Assembly: GCA_023053685.1 (NCBI GenBank)
Contig: JALIGW010000002.1
Span: 41,919,720-41,983,719 of the forward strand
Direction: 5' to 3'
DNA: 64,000 bases
Source: Diadophis punctatus similis
Lineage: Eukaryota > Chordata > Lepidosauria > Squamata > Dipsadidae
Shown here: in pieces, positions 34,001 to 46,870 of the stretch
Position numbering within the stretch: the stretch's first letter is position 1
Layout: each line of letters opens with the position of its first letter
Notes under the pieces: generated by a model
Database searches by the model: none
The model's input: the letters and a program-made list of their open reading frames with translations, nothing else
What the model was told of the DNA's origin: nothing
Position numbers and translations under genes: made by a program

Positions 34001-35592
34001 CGTCTTATCTATCTTTATTCTCTTGCTGGTTAGAAGAAAAATAGAATGAAGATCAGTTGCAACAGATTGTTGCATAGTTTCTCCTAAAAGAATGAATAAT
34101 CAGTAGGTTGTAACTTCTTGCAATGGAAAGGGTAGGATCACTCTCTATATTCACATTTAAAACACAGTGAAATAGAAATGGAAAGGTCTAGGAAACTGCT
34201 GAGAAAAGTTGAAACAGAATAAAATATGGGACTACTAAGGCATGCATCATGAAGGCTTTATGAAACCAGTTCTGGATATTGGTTAGGTCTGTATGAATGT
34301 TTAATGGTCTGAACTGATTCTAACCAATTCTGGCTGATTTAAAGCATCGTCCATATGGTCTGATTCAAATAGAGTCCATTAGAATAGCATGGACAAAGTC
34401 CAACCTAATTGAATCAGATTTGAAGATTTTGTCTAAATACAAAAATTGTACAAAAATTGAATTAGACCATTTTTTCAAACCAGTTCAAATGCTTTATGAA
34501 AAACTGACACAACCTTGCTAGCAGTGGTATTAAACTGTAGTACCCCAAAAGGAGAAAATTCTATCAGATGGGAATTAAAAAAGGACTTCAGGATTCCTCC
34601 CTTCCCCCCAAAAAATGTTTCCTATTTTCTTTTACGATGAACTTTTCCATTTCCACTTATTTTCAGAAGTTTTGGTTTGGTTTTGTTACTGGAAAAACAA
34701 ACTTTCTGTAAGTTTTCCATTTTAAACAAGAGTGCCCCCTTACTTTCAGTGTATTTGTTTTCATATTTTGTTTTGTTAAAAAAAAGAATTGTGGGCCACT
34801 TGACACCTTTTCTATTTTTTAGCAGATAATTGGATCCCATTTAGAAATTTTCGTCTTGTTTTGTTATAGATTTTTCCACCTTGAATATTATCTAAGCCAT
34901 TTTTCTGAGCTGCCCACCTGTATGCCTGTTACAAGCTGTGTTTAACTAGTGCCATCAGAAGTTTATTTCAGCATTACACTGAATTTTTGCCTTTGATCGC
35001 ATTTCATTCATGTGGTACAGTTTCTCTCTTTGTCTCCATTTCTCTTTTACTGCAGTCCATTTGCAATTTGTTCTGAAAGATTTGTGGAAGGCTATTGTCC
35101 TACACCATCTAAATCTATAGTAATTACTTTAAATATCTTTCTGATGGTTTCCTATTGCAGCAGCCCATAAAACAAGAACTGTTCTATTTTACACTGACCA
35201 CCAATATTTCTTTCTATGTCTGCCACATCTTAATTACTTGCACACTCTAACGCTTACAGACTGTCCATCACTGTTAATTATAAATGTAACTCTGAATAAT
35301 TATTTTCTGAGTATGTTATACATTTACAAATTTCAGCATGAAAAGGATACTTCCCCCTGAAGCAAAACTGGACATAGTCATAGCAAATGTTATAATCGTT
35401 AATAAATATTATCTTGCTCTTTATTTATTCCCCTGAGAAAGAGCTCAGCTGGGGAGGGGGATAGATTTTAGATATGGTTACATGATTCCAGTCTAAAGTG
35501 CCTTCCTCCAGGGGAAAAGCTTTTCCACTTAATGTACTGGATTTGGATCTTATGCAAAAATATTTCCACTTAAACTATATACAATTTCAATA

Positions 35593-35594
<2 letters not shown>
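34001..35594. other. Unique non-coding sequence
   Basis: About 1.6 kb of AT-rich sequence without recognisable genes or repeats. A stretch around 34240-34520 repeats short words such as 'ctgattc' and 'accagtt', but not as a regular array. Confidence 0.4.
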
Positions 35595-35840
<246 letters not shown>

Positions 35841-36399
35841 CATATTGTAGCTTAGAGGTTATAGCACCATCTTTGACATGGAAAACTTGGGTTGAATCTG
35901 GATTGGGATTCACCTTACCAGAAGGGGTTCAACTGCCTACCTTAAAGTATGAGCGTGAAACCATATGTTGGGGAACCAGGACAATCTAACAATAAGAGGC
36001 TACTGGAACATACATGGGCCAGATGAGAGAATCTGAAATTGAAGGAATGCTACTACAGCAGCAAACGTAATGAGACGAAATATATGAAATGTATGATGGA
36101 ACTATAGATGGACCGAAGACCTTACATTCACACTAACTGAGAAACAGCTAGCTACCCAATCAACATAGTGAAGAGAAAGCTGTTCTCACAGCTTTGAGAT
36201 GGACCAACTTCACATTAAATCCCAGACTCAAAAAGAATCAGAAGAACCACTGGATGTGCTGCCAGCCAACACCTGAAGCTGGAACATCACTCCAGTACAG
36301 AGCACAGCAGCTCATATGAGGCATACCATCATGGATAAACTAGTCACTATTTATTGGGCTATTGCTTTTAAGTGCCAGGTCATCCTATATGAAGGTCCT

Positions 36400-37080
36400 C
36401 TTATTGCTAATTTGATATTGTGAAGAATGTTGATATGGCATGTATCACAAAGACCTGGCTGGCACCAGAGGAAATGATTCTTTTCTCAGAAATGTGCCTG
36501 GCACCATCCTGGAACAGAGGATAATGAAGGTGGTATAAATGTTGTTACCCAAGAGGATCTGGCTGCTACCAGTGGTGCAACTATACAAATGCCCAGTGGT
36601 GAGTCTCTTTTTCTTAAGGTGGGCTCTAGGGACCAGTTAGGGCTGCTGCTAATCTCCTTGATGTGTATCAGTTTCCCTGCCTCAGCTCCTAGACTTCACT
36701 GGGAGCTATGTGGTGGAATTTCCCAGGCTTATGATACTAGGGGATTTCAACTTGCCTTCCTTGTTAGTGGAGTCAGAAATAGCTCAGGAGTTCACAGAAA
36801 TTATTATTCCCATGGGCCTGTTTCAAGATCTTAGAACTTCTAGATTCAGTCAGACAGGCAGGTACTAGCCAATCAATAGGCATCATAGTGGTAGACAAGG
36901 ACCAGAAATCAGCAGTGATGATAGATGTAGCAGCACCAAGTAACTGCAACTTTAGGAAGAAGTATGAGAAGCTAGAGAAGTACCACTTTGATGGAAGAAT
37001 TAAAGAGAATGTGGAAGGTAAAGGCAAAAATTATCCTAATGGTAGTAAAAGCACTCAGGGCTGTGACTCCTAAGCTGGGA
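36400..37080 (+). mobile_element. L2-like LINE fragment, endonuclease region
   Basis: Translated pieces show CITKTWLAPEEM (about 36447) and LMILGDFNLPS (about 36730), the latter carrying the GDFN motif of the apurinic endonuclease domain of LINE ORF2. Stops interrupt the frame and there is no reverse transcriptase. Clade assignment is uncertain. Confidence 0.65.
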
Positions 37081-37266
37081 GAGTAGCTCCAAACAGATCC
37101 CTGGAACAACATCAGAGCTCTCTCTCCAGAAAAGTTGCAGTGCTAGCATAACTAGGATATTGCACAAGATATAAACTGACTTAGCTTTTCCACCTCAGGT
37201 TAATAGCTAGCTTTCTTCTACTCATGATTTTTATCAAGCTCACTTTTGGGCAAAGATGATGTTTTA

Positions 37267-37620
37267 CAGGGGTGAAATGCTACCGGTTCAGACTGGTTCA
37301 CTCGAACTGGTAGTAAAAAATGCTACCGTTTCAGGTGAACCGGTATATCCAACGATCAGCTGTGCGACGATCAGCTGTGCCGCGCGATCTGATTAGCTAG
37401 AAAGCAGGATTTCCTGCTTTCTAGCTAATCTAAATCGTGCGGCACAGCTGATCCCCCCCTTGCTGTTCTCCTTACCTTTGCAGACTCTGATGGCTTTAAA
37501 ATGCTCCTTTTTCAGCGCTGCACGGTAGTGCCTGCGGCGCGCATGCGCGTGCAGCACACATGCATGTGCAAAGTGTGCGTGAAGCAAACCAGTAGCAGAT
37601 TTCAGAGGATTTCACCCCTG
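37267..37620. mobile_element. hAT MITE (GGGGTGAAATGCT-ended, 354 bp)
   Basis: Left end 'caggggtgaaatgctaccgg' and right end 'gatttcacccctg' are inverted. The centre holds a strong palindrome around 37394-37435 (tagctagaaagcaggat against atcctgctttctagcta). The target duplication is unclear: gatgtttt against gatggtta, 6 of 8 with a one-base shift. Related to the eroded copy at 17.49 kb. Confidence 0.82.
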
Positions 37621-38803
37621 GATGGTTATCTAATAGAGTTTGAAAATGCAAAGGAGGCAGAAGACAATGAAGGAAATAGGGATGTTACAAAACAGATTCT
37701 TGAACTCAGAGGAGGAGGTATACATAACAAAAAAAACTGTCAAGTCCTGGCATGCTCAAGAAACAAGAATCTTTTGCACTTGTGGAAAGATATTTATTGC
37801 TGTTGGGTAATGTAACAACACCTTGAAAGCCTACCAAAGTATTTCTCCCACATAACACATAGTGTAATTAAGGCAACATTATTAAGTGTCTTTCTCGCAC
37901 TTCCTCCCTTCCTTGAACTCAAAATTTCTTTCTGTAATGGTCTTGCTGGCATCATACAAGGAGGATTGCCTGATCTCATCCTTGTTCAGGCTCTAAGGCT
38001 GGATTTTATGAAGTCTTAAAGGGATAAAGTGTTCAGTGAGGTCCCCTTTGATGCTATTTTGTAAAATGGTGCTGCTTCCTATCAGTATAGTCTACCATAA
38101 ATAAACTTCTGCTTATTGCATTAAGGATAGTTTGGTGACTCCCAAGTTAACTGAGGAAAGATGTCACCCAGGGCCAAAGCAGAGACATGAAGAACTTCAT
38201 TTAACTCCCTTTAACTCTCTTCTTCTTATGCAGATTGTGTTTCTTGATACTTTTTCCTCAGCAAGTCTAAAATTGTCACCCCAAATCCCCTCTGCAAAAT
38301 TGGAGTTAGAAAATAATGAGTTTATACCTGGAACTGAAAATACATTGCCCTCATGAGTTGGCATCTGGGTGAAACCTACCAATCTCTTAAATAAGTTTAA
38401 CATTTAAATAAAAGGCCCAAAAATTATATAGCCAAATCATGCTGAGTTTGTGAAATGTAGGCACTATTTAATTTAAACATACTTTAAAAGATATATCTGT
38501 AACAAAGTTGCCTACTTTTTGAATACGAAGATTTATTTAATGTTTTGCATTTATCACTTCATAACAAGGGTTGGGAAACCTTTGTTTTAATGAATGTTGT
38601 TGAACTCTACAATTTTTATCCTACCAAGGGAAAGGGATGCTGGAAATATCAATGTGGTAGGGATCCCTACCATACCAATGTGAATCTAGGGAAGCTTCAT
38701 TTTGAATCCATTCTTAAATACAATTGGGTTCTGATATGAATATTTGTGCATGTAACAGGAGAAAGAGAGGGAAGGAAAGTTTCCAGTTCTCAATAAAATA
38801 TTA
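37621..38803. other. Unique non-coding sequence
   Basis: Ordinary AT-rich DNA. No gene or recognised repeat. Confidence 0.4.
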
Positions 38804-38811
38804 CTCTAAAC

Positions 38812-39160
38812 TAATGGTGGGTTTCAAATTTTTTTGCTGCCGGTTCTGTGGGTGTGGCTTGGTGGGCGTGGCATGGCTTGGCGGGCATGGCTTGGTGGGC
38901 GTGGCAAGGGAAAGATACTGTAAAATCTCCATTCCCACCCCACTCCAGGGAAAGGATCCTGTAAAATCTCCATTCCCACCCCACTCCAGAGAAAGGTTAC
39001 TGCAAAATTCCTATTTCCTCCCGATCAGCTGGGACTCAGGAGGCAGAGAATAGATGGGGGCGGAGCCAGTCAGAGGTGGTATTTACCGGTTCTCCAAACT
39101 ACTCAAAATTTCCACTACTGTTCTCCAGAACTGGTCAGAACCTGCTGAAACCTGCCTCTG
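38812..39160. mobile_element. hAT MITE (GGTGGGTTTCA-ended, 349 bp) with inner tandem repeats
   Basis: Perfect 8-bp duplication ctctaaac at 38804-38811 and 39161-39168. The left end is a degraded 'taatggtgggtttcaa' and the right end is 'gaaacctgcctctg'. The inside carries 'ggtgggcgtggc'-type short repeats and about 2.5 units of a 41-bp tandem repeat (38919-39010). Confidence 0.9.
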
Positions 39161-39193
39161 CTCTAAACATATAATTACAAGAAAGCATCAAAC

Positions 39194-39322
39194 CAATGTT
39201 TCTCAACCTTGGTAACTTTCAGAAGTGTGGACTTCACCTCCCTGGGATTTTCCCTGGAGGCTGAGGAATTCTGGAGTTTGAAGTCCACACTTCTGAAAGC
39301 TGCCAAGATTGAAGAAACACTG
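39194..39322. mobile_element. hAT fold-back MITE (129 bp)
   Basis: Nearly the whole element is an imperfect palindrome: 'cagaagtgtggacttcacct' on the left and 'agtccacacttctgaaagc' on the right, with ends caatgtttctcaacc and 'gaagaaacactg'. Flanks catcaaac and cattagac match at 6 of 8. Same family as 61.48 kb. Confidence 0.88.
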
Positions 39323-39330
39323 CATTAGAC

Positions 39331-40372
39331 AGTGTAATGTCTTTGTGTTAACATCTTGCAATAAACAACTATAAGAATTTGTTAACTGAGAGAATTCAAA
39401 ATCACTGTCAGAACCAATCCCCATCTTCAAGGCTCTAAATACATATTCAGATAAATCAACCTCATTCAATCTCAGGCCCTTCATATATTTTGAACAATTT
39501 AATTGGGGCGGACAGGAGTTATAATCTAAAGATCTGCACTTTTTTTCTGAAATCTAAATTCAGCATTTGAACGACGCCTGAATTCAAATAGAAGCTGAGT
39601 ATATCCCTATTTAAAGTGTGTGGTGAACAAACATACTGTACCAATTTATCACTGATTCTGGGTGATTCTGTCAATGGCACAGGTGCTGGTATCAGGCTAA
39701 TCATTTCAAACATATAGCATCATACAGTATCATAAAAATATAACACATAACTCATTTGCTCTTATAGTTCTTGAATTTTTTTTATGTCAATCCTGAAGAG
39801 TTTGGGGAAAATGCAAATATTAACACTAGCTCTGAGAATGCCTTCATTTACAAAGTAAATGGTTTTTCTTTTCAGTTAACAATCTGGCTAATAAAGCCAT
39901 GTAAAGGGAAGCATGGGAAAGAATTGATACAAATGAAGTAAATGGCTGAAGATATTTAGACCGGTTTTTAAAAATTATTCTGAAGAAAAGTACAGACATT
40001 CATGAAAACTGGAATCTATCTATACCCAAGATTTTTAAGAGTAAAGTTATTACATTTTAATGCATCAAAGACAGCCATGTTTTTGACCATTAAAACAACC
40101 TGTTTTTGACCATCTACCTGTATATACACAAAACAGGAAATATTTACAGATACATGGCCTCTCATTGTGAGCTAAAACCAAAGTATATGAAGTATGAGCA
40201 TCTGATACTACTGTCCTTTATATCTGTAATCCTGCTGATCTGTGGAGACTTTTCTGTGGAGTAAAGTCTGTGGAGACTTTATCTTTCTACAATTAATGCT
40301 ACTTGTTATTCATGCTCAGTTATTATTCTTGGCAGTTGGGAACTGAGGCTATGGACAAAAGGTGTTACGGAG
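39331..40372. other. Unique non-coding sequence
   Basis: AT-rich DNA. A short imperfect duplication of 'tttttgaccat' lies at about 40079-40112. Nothing else seen. Confidence 0.4.
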
Positions 40373-40602
40373 ATAATAGCAATAGCACTTAGACTTACAT
40401 ACCACTTTTCAGTGCTTTACAGCCCTCTATAAGTGGTTGATGGAATCAGCATATTTCCCTCAACAATCTGGGTCCTCATTTTACCAACCTCAGAAAGATG
40501 GAAGGCTGAGTCAAACTTGAGCCAGTGAGAATCAGATTGCTGGCAGTCAGCAAAAATAGCGTGCAATAATGCATTCTAAGCACTCGGCTCCATCACGGCT
40601 CT
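40373..40602 (-). mobile_element. Sauria-type SINE, near full length
   Basis: Tail 'aatagcaatagcacttagac' at 40375 onward, body 'caatctgggtcctcatttta' and 'gatggaaggctgagtcaaac', head ending 'ctccatcacggctct'. More diverged than the other full copies. Confidence 0.9.
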
Positions 40603-41199
40603 TCAATGTACATATTTTACCCTAGATCATTATATAAATACTTTGTGAATTGCAATTTTATATTACCATCTAATATAATTATCTGGGGGGGTATATAAAA
40701 ATACTTGGATCAAAATTAGGCCCCCATATGCCCACTATATATACTACTGCCTCAAGGTCTAAAATCTTGGACTGCAGTATGACAATTGAATCTGAAATAG
40801 CATGGTTGATATTTCTACTGTGGTGGCATTACAGTTAAATGACTAAGATGCCTGATGTACAACAACAACCTAGTGCATCATGTGCAAATAAAGAAGTGGA
40901 ATAGTTTAACAGTTTAACCAAAGCTATCCAGAGACTGCGTTATATATGTCATCTCATGTAATTAAGAATCATTGCACAAATGATGCAAATTACAAATGTA
41001 AATTGTATTATTTCTATGATGATATCACAACAGGTCTAGCATCACTCCATCTCCCCTCTCCATCCAATATTAATGAATGCTGATGAATTTACATGATTGC
41101 CATCAAAAAAACTAATTGAACTGTGCCCTTTTTGTGACTGATGTCAGTTGTTTTCTGAACAATTGCAAATTGGTAAAATAGGAACAATTAAGAAAGATA
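40603..41199. other. Unique non-coding sequence
   Basis: AT-rich, no recognised feature. Confidence 0.4.
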
Positions 41200-41207
41200 T
41201 CATAGGA

Positions 41208-41626
41208 CAGTGATGGCGAACCTTTTTTTCTGAAAGTGCGTGCACGCGTGCTATCGCACATGCGCGAGTGCCCATACCTATAATTCCATGCCTGGGGAGG
41301 GTGAAAACGGCCTCCCCCAAACCCCCAGAGGCTCTCTGAAGGCTGGAAATGGCCCATTTCTCAACTTCTGGTGGGCCCAGTAGGCCCATTTTTCACCCTC
41401 CCCAGGCTCCAGAGGCTTCCCTGGAGCCTGGGGAGGGCAAAAATGCCCTCCCCATCCTCCCGGAGGCCTTCCAGAAATCGAAAATGCTCTCCCAGAGTCT
41501 CCGTGCGAGCCAAAAATCATCTGGCCAGCACGCACATGCGTGCTGGAGCTGAGCTAGGCAATGGCTCGCGTGCCGGCAGATATGGCTCCCCGTGCCACCT
41601 GTGCCACCATAGGTTCACCATCACTG
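41208..41626. mobile_element. Non-autonomous hAT element (GTGATGGCGAACC-ended, 419 bp)
   Basis: Ends 'cagtgatggcgaacc' and 'ggttcaccatcactg' are inverted. Flanks tcatagga and tcatacca match at 6 of 8. The centre forms an imperfect inverted repeat (gggagggtgaaaacggcc against ggcccatttttcaccctccc). Same family as 8.5 and 55.7 kb. Confidence 0.92.
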
Positions 41627-41652
41627 TCATACCAGGTCAAGATTATATAAGA

Positions 41653-41758
41653 CAGTTTTTCTCAACTTTGGACACTTTAAGATGGTGGGACATCAACTCC
41701 TAGAATTCTTCCCAGAATTTCTCATCCATCTGAAAATAGTCAAGCTTGAGAAATACTG
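41653..41758. mobile_element. hAT fold-back MITE, degraded (106 bp)
   Basis: Left 'cagtttttctcaactttgga' and right 'caagcttgagaaatactg' match the ends of the 61.48 kb family. Flanks atataaga and atatgaac match at 5 of 8, consistent with age. Confidence 0.7.
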
Positions 41759-41766
41759 ATATGAAC

Positions 41767-42843
<1,077 letters not shown>

Positions 42844-43004
42844 GGATATATGATATGATAGATATAATTTATCAAATTAGTTCAGCATAATGGTACTGAA
42901 AATATAACTCCTTGCTCTATATTGGAGTCTGATGTGTATAGCATATCCAATTGCTTTCTCTTCTAACAATTTATCCATGGCTTGTTATTAAAATGTTTAT
43001 TTTT

Positions 43005-43217
43005 TTTTTCTTCCATTCAATCATGTCTCAGATGCTGCCTGGACAAGTTCCTGCAGTTTTCTTGGCAAGGTTTTCAAAAGTGGTTTGCTATTGCCTCTTT
43101 CCTAGGGCTGAAAAAGAGTGAGTAGCCCAAGGTCACCCAACTGGCTTTATGCCTAAAGTGACACTACAACCCATGGTCTCCAGTCTGATGCCTTAACCAT
43201 TACAGCAAACTGACCCT
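43005..43217 (-). mobile_element. tRNA-derived SINE (second subtype)
   Basis: Minus strand. Tail part 'caagttcctgcagttttctt' and 'agtggtttgctattgcctct', then 'cccaaggtcacccaactggc', and head 'gccttaaccattacagcaaa'. The plus-strand copy at 56.56 kb carries the same tail type, distinct from the 5.8 and 33.8 kb copies. Confidence 0.82.
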
Positions 43218-44049
<832 letters not shown>

Positions 44050-44058
<9 letters not shown>

Positions 44059-44340
44059 ACAAAATATCGCGACCTGGTCATTGAAACTACATGGCTATGG
44101 ATGAAACATGTAACAGTGATACCCATTGTCATTGGGGCACTTGGTACCATGTCCAAGAATTTCACAAAACACATCAAGAAATTGCAGCTTCCTGCAATAA
44201 CACCAGCGGAACTGTAAAAAACTGTGCTACTCGGAACATCATATACTTTAAGAAGATACTTGGTTGATACCTAAGACGCTGGCAGCAACCCGCATCAACC
44301 ATTAGCATCAGTCAGTAGTATTTGTGACACTTTTTTAAAT
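44050..44340 (+). mobile_element. R4-like LINE 3' end fragment
   Basis: One frame reads YRDLVIETTWLWMKHVTVIP and then IVIGALGTMSKNFTKHIKKL and LLGTSYTLRRYL, typical of the last segment of R4-type ORF2 proteins of lizards. A single stop interrupts it. Less decayed than the copy at 23-24.3 kb and covering a more C-terminal part. Clade tentative. Confidence 0.75.
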
Positions 44341-44347
44341 GTTGAGT

Positions 44348-44586
44348 TAGCAATAGCAATAGCACTTAGCACTTAGACTTATATACCACTTCATAGTGCT
44401 TTACAGCCCTCTCTAAGCGGTTTACAGAGTTCAGCATATTGTCCCCAACAATCTGGTCCTCATTTTACCCACCTCAGAAGGATGGAAGGCTGAGTCAACC
44501 TTGAGCCGGTGAGATTTGAACAGCTGAACTGCTGAACTAGCAGTAGCCTGCAGTGCTGCATTTAACCACTGCGCCATCTCGGCTCA
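44348..44586 (-). mobile_element. Sauria-type SINE, full length
   Basis: Starts with the tail (TAGCAA)n at 44348, with 'ctctctaagcggtttacaga' and 'gaaggatggaaggctgagtc', head 'actgcgccatctcggctca' ending 44586. Little diverged. Confidence 0.95.
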
Positions 44587-45070
44587 GTTGACTGAGTTTC
44601 ATGTTCAATGAATAAACGAGATAATAATAATAATATTTTTTTAAAAAATACACTAATTAAAATTCACAGGCAATTCAGACTAAAACAGCTACAACTATAA
44701 ACATTACAAAAATGGGACAGGGGCCTTACCAATACATGACCACCACAATTAACATCAGGCGGTAAAGTGATCATTTCTATTGTCTTCAATGTTGGCGCTG
44801 CAGTTCAACAGTTCTTGTGCAAATAATCCTTCTTTCTATCCTTAATTCATTTTCTCTGCTAAGTAGAATGATGAATGAAGTACATGCAAAGATAGGAAGC
44901 TTAAAAATGAAAGACAACGACAATCTGGAAACAAAACAAGATAATTCACAATGAAAGGTTATCTGAAGCCTAACAAAGTCTATCAAAGAAGCTACATTCT
45001 CATGATACGCTGAAACACCAACTAGCCAACCGTATTTTCTTCCAGTGTATTATGGAAACCCAATCCATTT
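44587..45070. other. Unidentified non-coding sequence
   Basis: A short (AAT)n at 44622-44635 is followed by sequence with no recognised family. Confidence 0.4.
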
Positions 45071-45130
45071 AATTGGTTAGTGGTCCTGGTTATTGTAGAA
45101 ACCCAAAAAACTGGATAGGAGAAATGGTAT
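45071..45130. repeat. 60-bp direct repeat, left copy
   Basis: Shares 'ggttagtggtcctggttatt' and, with about eight differences or gaps, the rest of the 60 bases with 45528-45587. The SINE starts on the next base. Confidence 0.9.
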
Positions 45131-45352
45131 AGAGCCGAGGTGGCGCAGTAGTTAAAGTACAGCACTGCAGTTCAGCAGTTCAGCTGTTCAAATCTCACCG
45201 GCTCAAGGTTTACTCAGCCTTCCATCCTTCCGAGGTGGGTAAAATGAGGACCCAGATTGTTGGGGGCAATATGCTGAACTCTGTAAACCGCTTAGAGAGG
45301 GCTGTAAAGCACTATGAAGCGGTATATAAGTCTAAGTGCTATTGCTATATAT
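45131..45352 (+). mobile_element. Sauria-type SINE, full length, at the front of a longer insertion
   Basis: Complete SINE from 'agagccgaggtggcgcagta' to 'gtctaagtgctattgctata'. It contains a box-A-like head and the box-B-like 'gttcaaatctcac'. It lies at the exact 5' edge of a 397-bp insertion bounded by 60-bp direct repeats; the rest of the insertion (45353-45527) is not SINE sequence. Confidence 0.95.
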
Positions 45353-45527
45353 ATAGATATATAATCACAACATTGACGCATTGTATAGAATAGATATGTA
45401 CACAAAAGGAAAGGAAGAATAACAAAAATAATTTGCATGTACTTAGGAGATATATTGATACCTGAGCGCTGTAAGGATTGAAATTGTGATATAAAATGAA
45501 GAAAACTGTTTAATAAAAAATAATAAT
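45353..45527 (+). other. Non-SINE 3' part of the insertion, ending in an A/T tail
   Basis: About 175 bases of sequence unlike the other SINE copies, ending 'gtttaataaaaaataat', which resembles a LINE or read-through RNA tail with an AATAAA-like signal. It may be 3' transduced genomic sequence or the 3' end of an L1-like element. Confidence 0.55.
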
Positions 45528-45587
45528 AATTGGTTAGTGGTCCTGGTTATTGTAGAAACTCCAAAAATTGGATCGGAGAATTGGTAT
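45528..45587. repeat. 60-bp direct repeat, right copy
   Basis: Second copy of 45071-45130, adjoining the A/T tail of the insertion. Confidence 0.9.
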
Positions 45588-46237
45588 TTCAGTTGATAAG
45601 CATTCTTAAAAGCATATCCAATGCTTCTAAGCACTCCCTTATTAATGTTGCCTTCGCTTTTTCTATTAGCTCTGCTCAACTGAATTAAAAACCATATATT
45701 CCTCAGGGTCATGTCAACTAAAGAGCTATCTCCTTCCATCACCATATTAACATAGTTGTCAGCTTTGTCAAGACAGCACTGATATCAACTAAGATGTGAG
45801 TGGAAATAATTCCTACTCATACAAGTAACAAGAAAAATGAGGGATCAGCTGAACACATAGAGTTGTCATTCTGTCTCTTCTACTTTTTCCAGAGCCGTGT
45901 TTTGACAAAGAACTAAAGGCTTGTGATGTTAAAGGGTATGTAAATCCAATGACTTCTCCCTACAGTGCATTCAATTTATTGAATTTGGCAATAATATGTC
46001 AATTATAGTGTACACTGCCCACAGGCTCTCCTTGAAAGAGATAGGCAGTCTAGAAACATGAAATATAAGTAAATATATGGGCATGCAATGTGTCCCACAA
46101 AACTGAAAAGGCTTCCCCCCCCTTTTTTTTTACCTGCTAGTGCACACTCAGGTTTTACAACCTTCCTGTCCAGCCTGATTTGAGGTACAAGTGAGACCCA
46201 TTTTGCTAAAGCTGCCAGGACAGGATGGGAGAGTAGG
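45588..46237. other. Unique non-coding sequence with a weak L2-like tail
   Basis: Mostly unrecognised. At about 46009-46078 'actgcccacaggctctcctt' and 'gataggcagtctagaaa' look like a diverged L2-like LINE tail on the plus strand, too weak to annotate separately. Confidence 0.4.
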
Positions 46238-46485
46238 CGGATTCATATTTATTTATTTATTTATTATTATTAGGTTTTTCTATGCTGCCCTACTCCTAAG
46301 GACTCAGGGCGGCGTACAACATTTTAAAAGAACACTAAACACTAAACATTCATTTAAAAACAATTTTAAAACATTAAAAAAGTTAAAAGACATTCAACAA
46401 CATACATAATGGGGGAGATCTCGGATAAAAACTAGTCTCAACCCCCTGCCTGCAGGAAGAGCTATGTCTTGACGGCTCTGCAGTC
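46238..46485 (-). mobile_element. L2-like LINE 3' end
   Basis: Minus strand. Near 46480 the complement encodes the KTxLFLQAG-like ending of L2-like ORF2, followed by the UTR and, toward 46240, 'gttgtacgccgccctgagtc' and an (AAATA)n tail. Same family as 19.2-19.6 kb. Confidence 0.78.
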
Positions 46486-46728
46486 ACAGCTGACTGTAAG
46501 CAATGGAGAAACAGCTACACAAGACAGTGAAAGAATGATCAAATAAAATACCACAAGATTTTTATGTCTCCAGCCATATTCAAATCCAGAAAATATTTGG
46601 GTGACTATGATTTGTAGTAGTTGAAGTTTCTGGGCAGCCATATTGAATGGCACTTTCAATTGAAGCTGATCCAATAATATTCTCACTCTTTTGTCCTGTC
46701 ATATCTTTTTCTGCCCTTTCCTCTTATG

Positions 46729-46862
46729 CACGGGTGTCAAACTCAATCGTGTTACATGATCTATTGTGACATATTGTGACATTTTTTGCTGTTGCAGAGC
46801 TGGGGTGGGCGTGGCCTGTGCGTGATGCATCCCGCCCACAGGCCACCATTTTGACACCCCTG
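46729..46862. mobile_element. hAT MITE (GGGTGTCAAAC-ended, 134 bp)
   Basis: Perfect 8-bp duplication ctcttatg at 46721-46728 and 46863-46870. Left 'cacgggtgtcaaactc', right 'ccattttgacacccctg'. The inside carries a GC-rich 'gggtgggcgtggcctgtgcg'. No coding capacity. Confidence 0.95.
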
Positions 46863-46870
46863 CTCTTATG

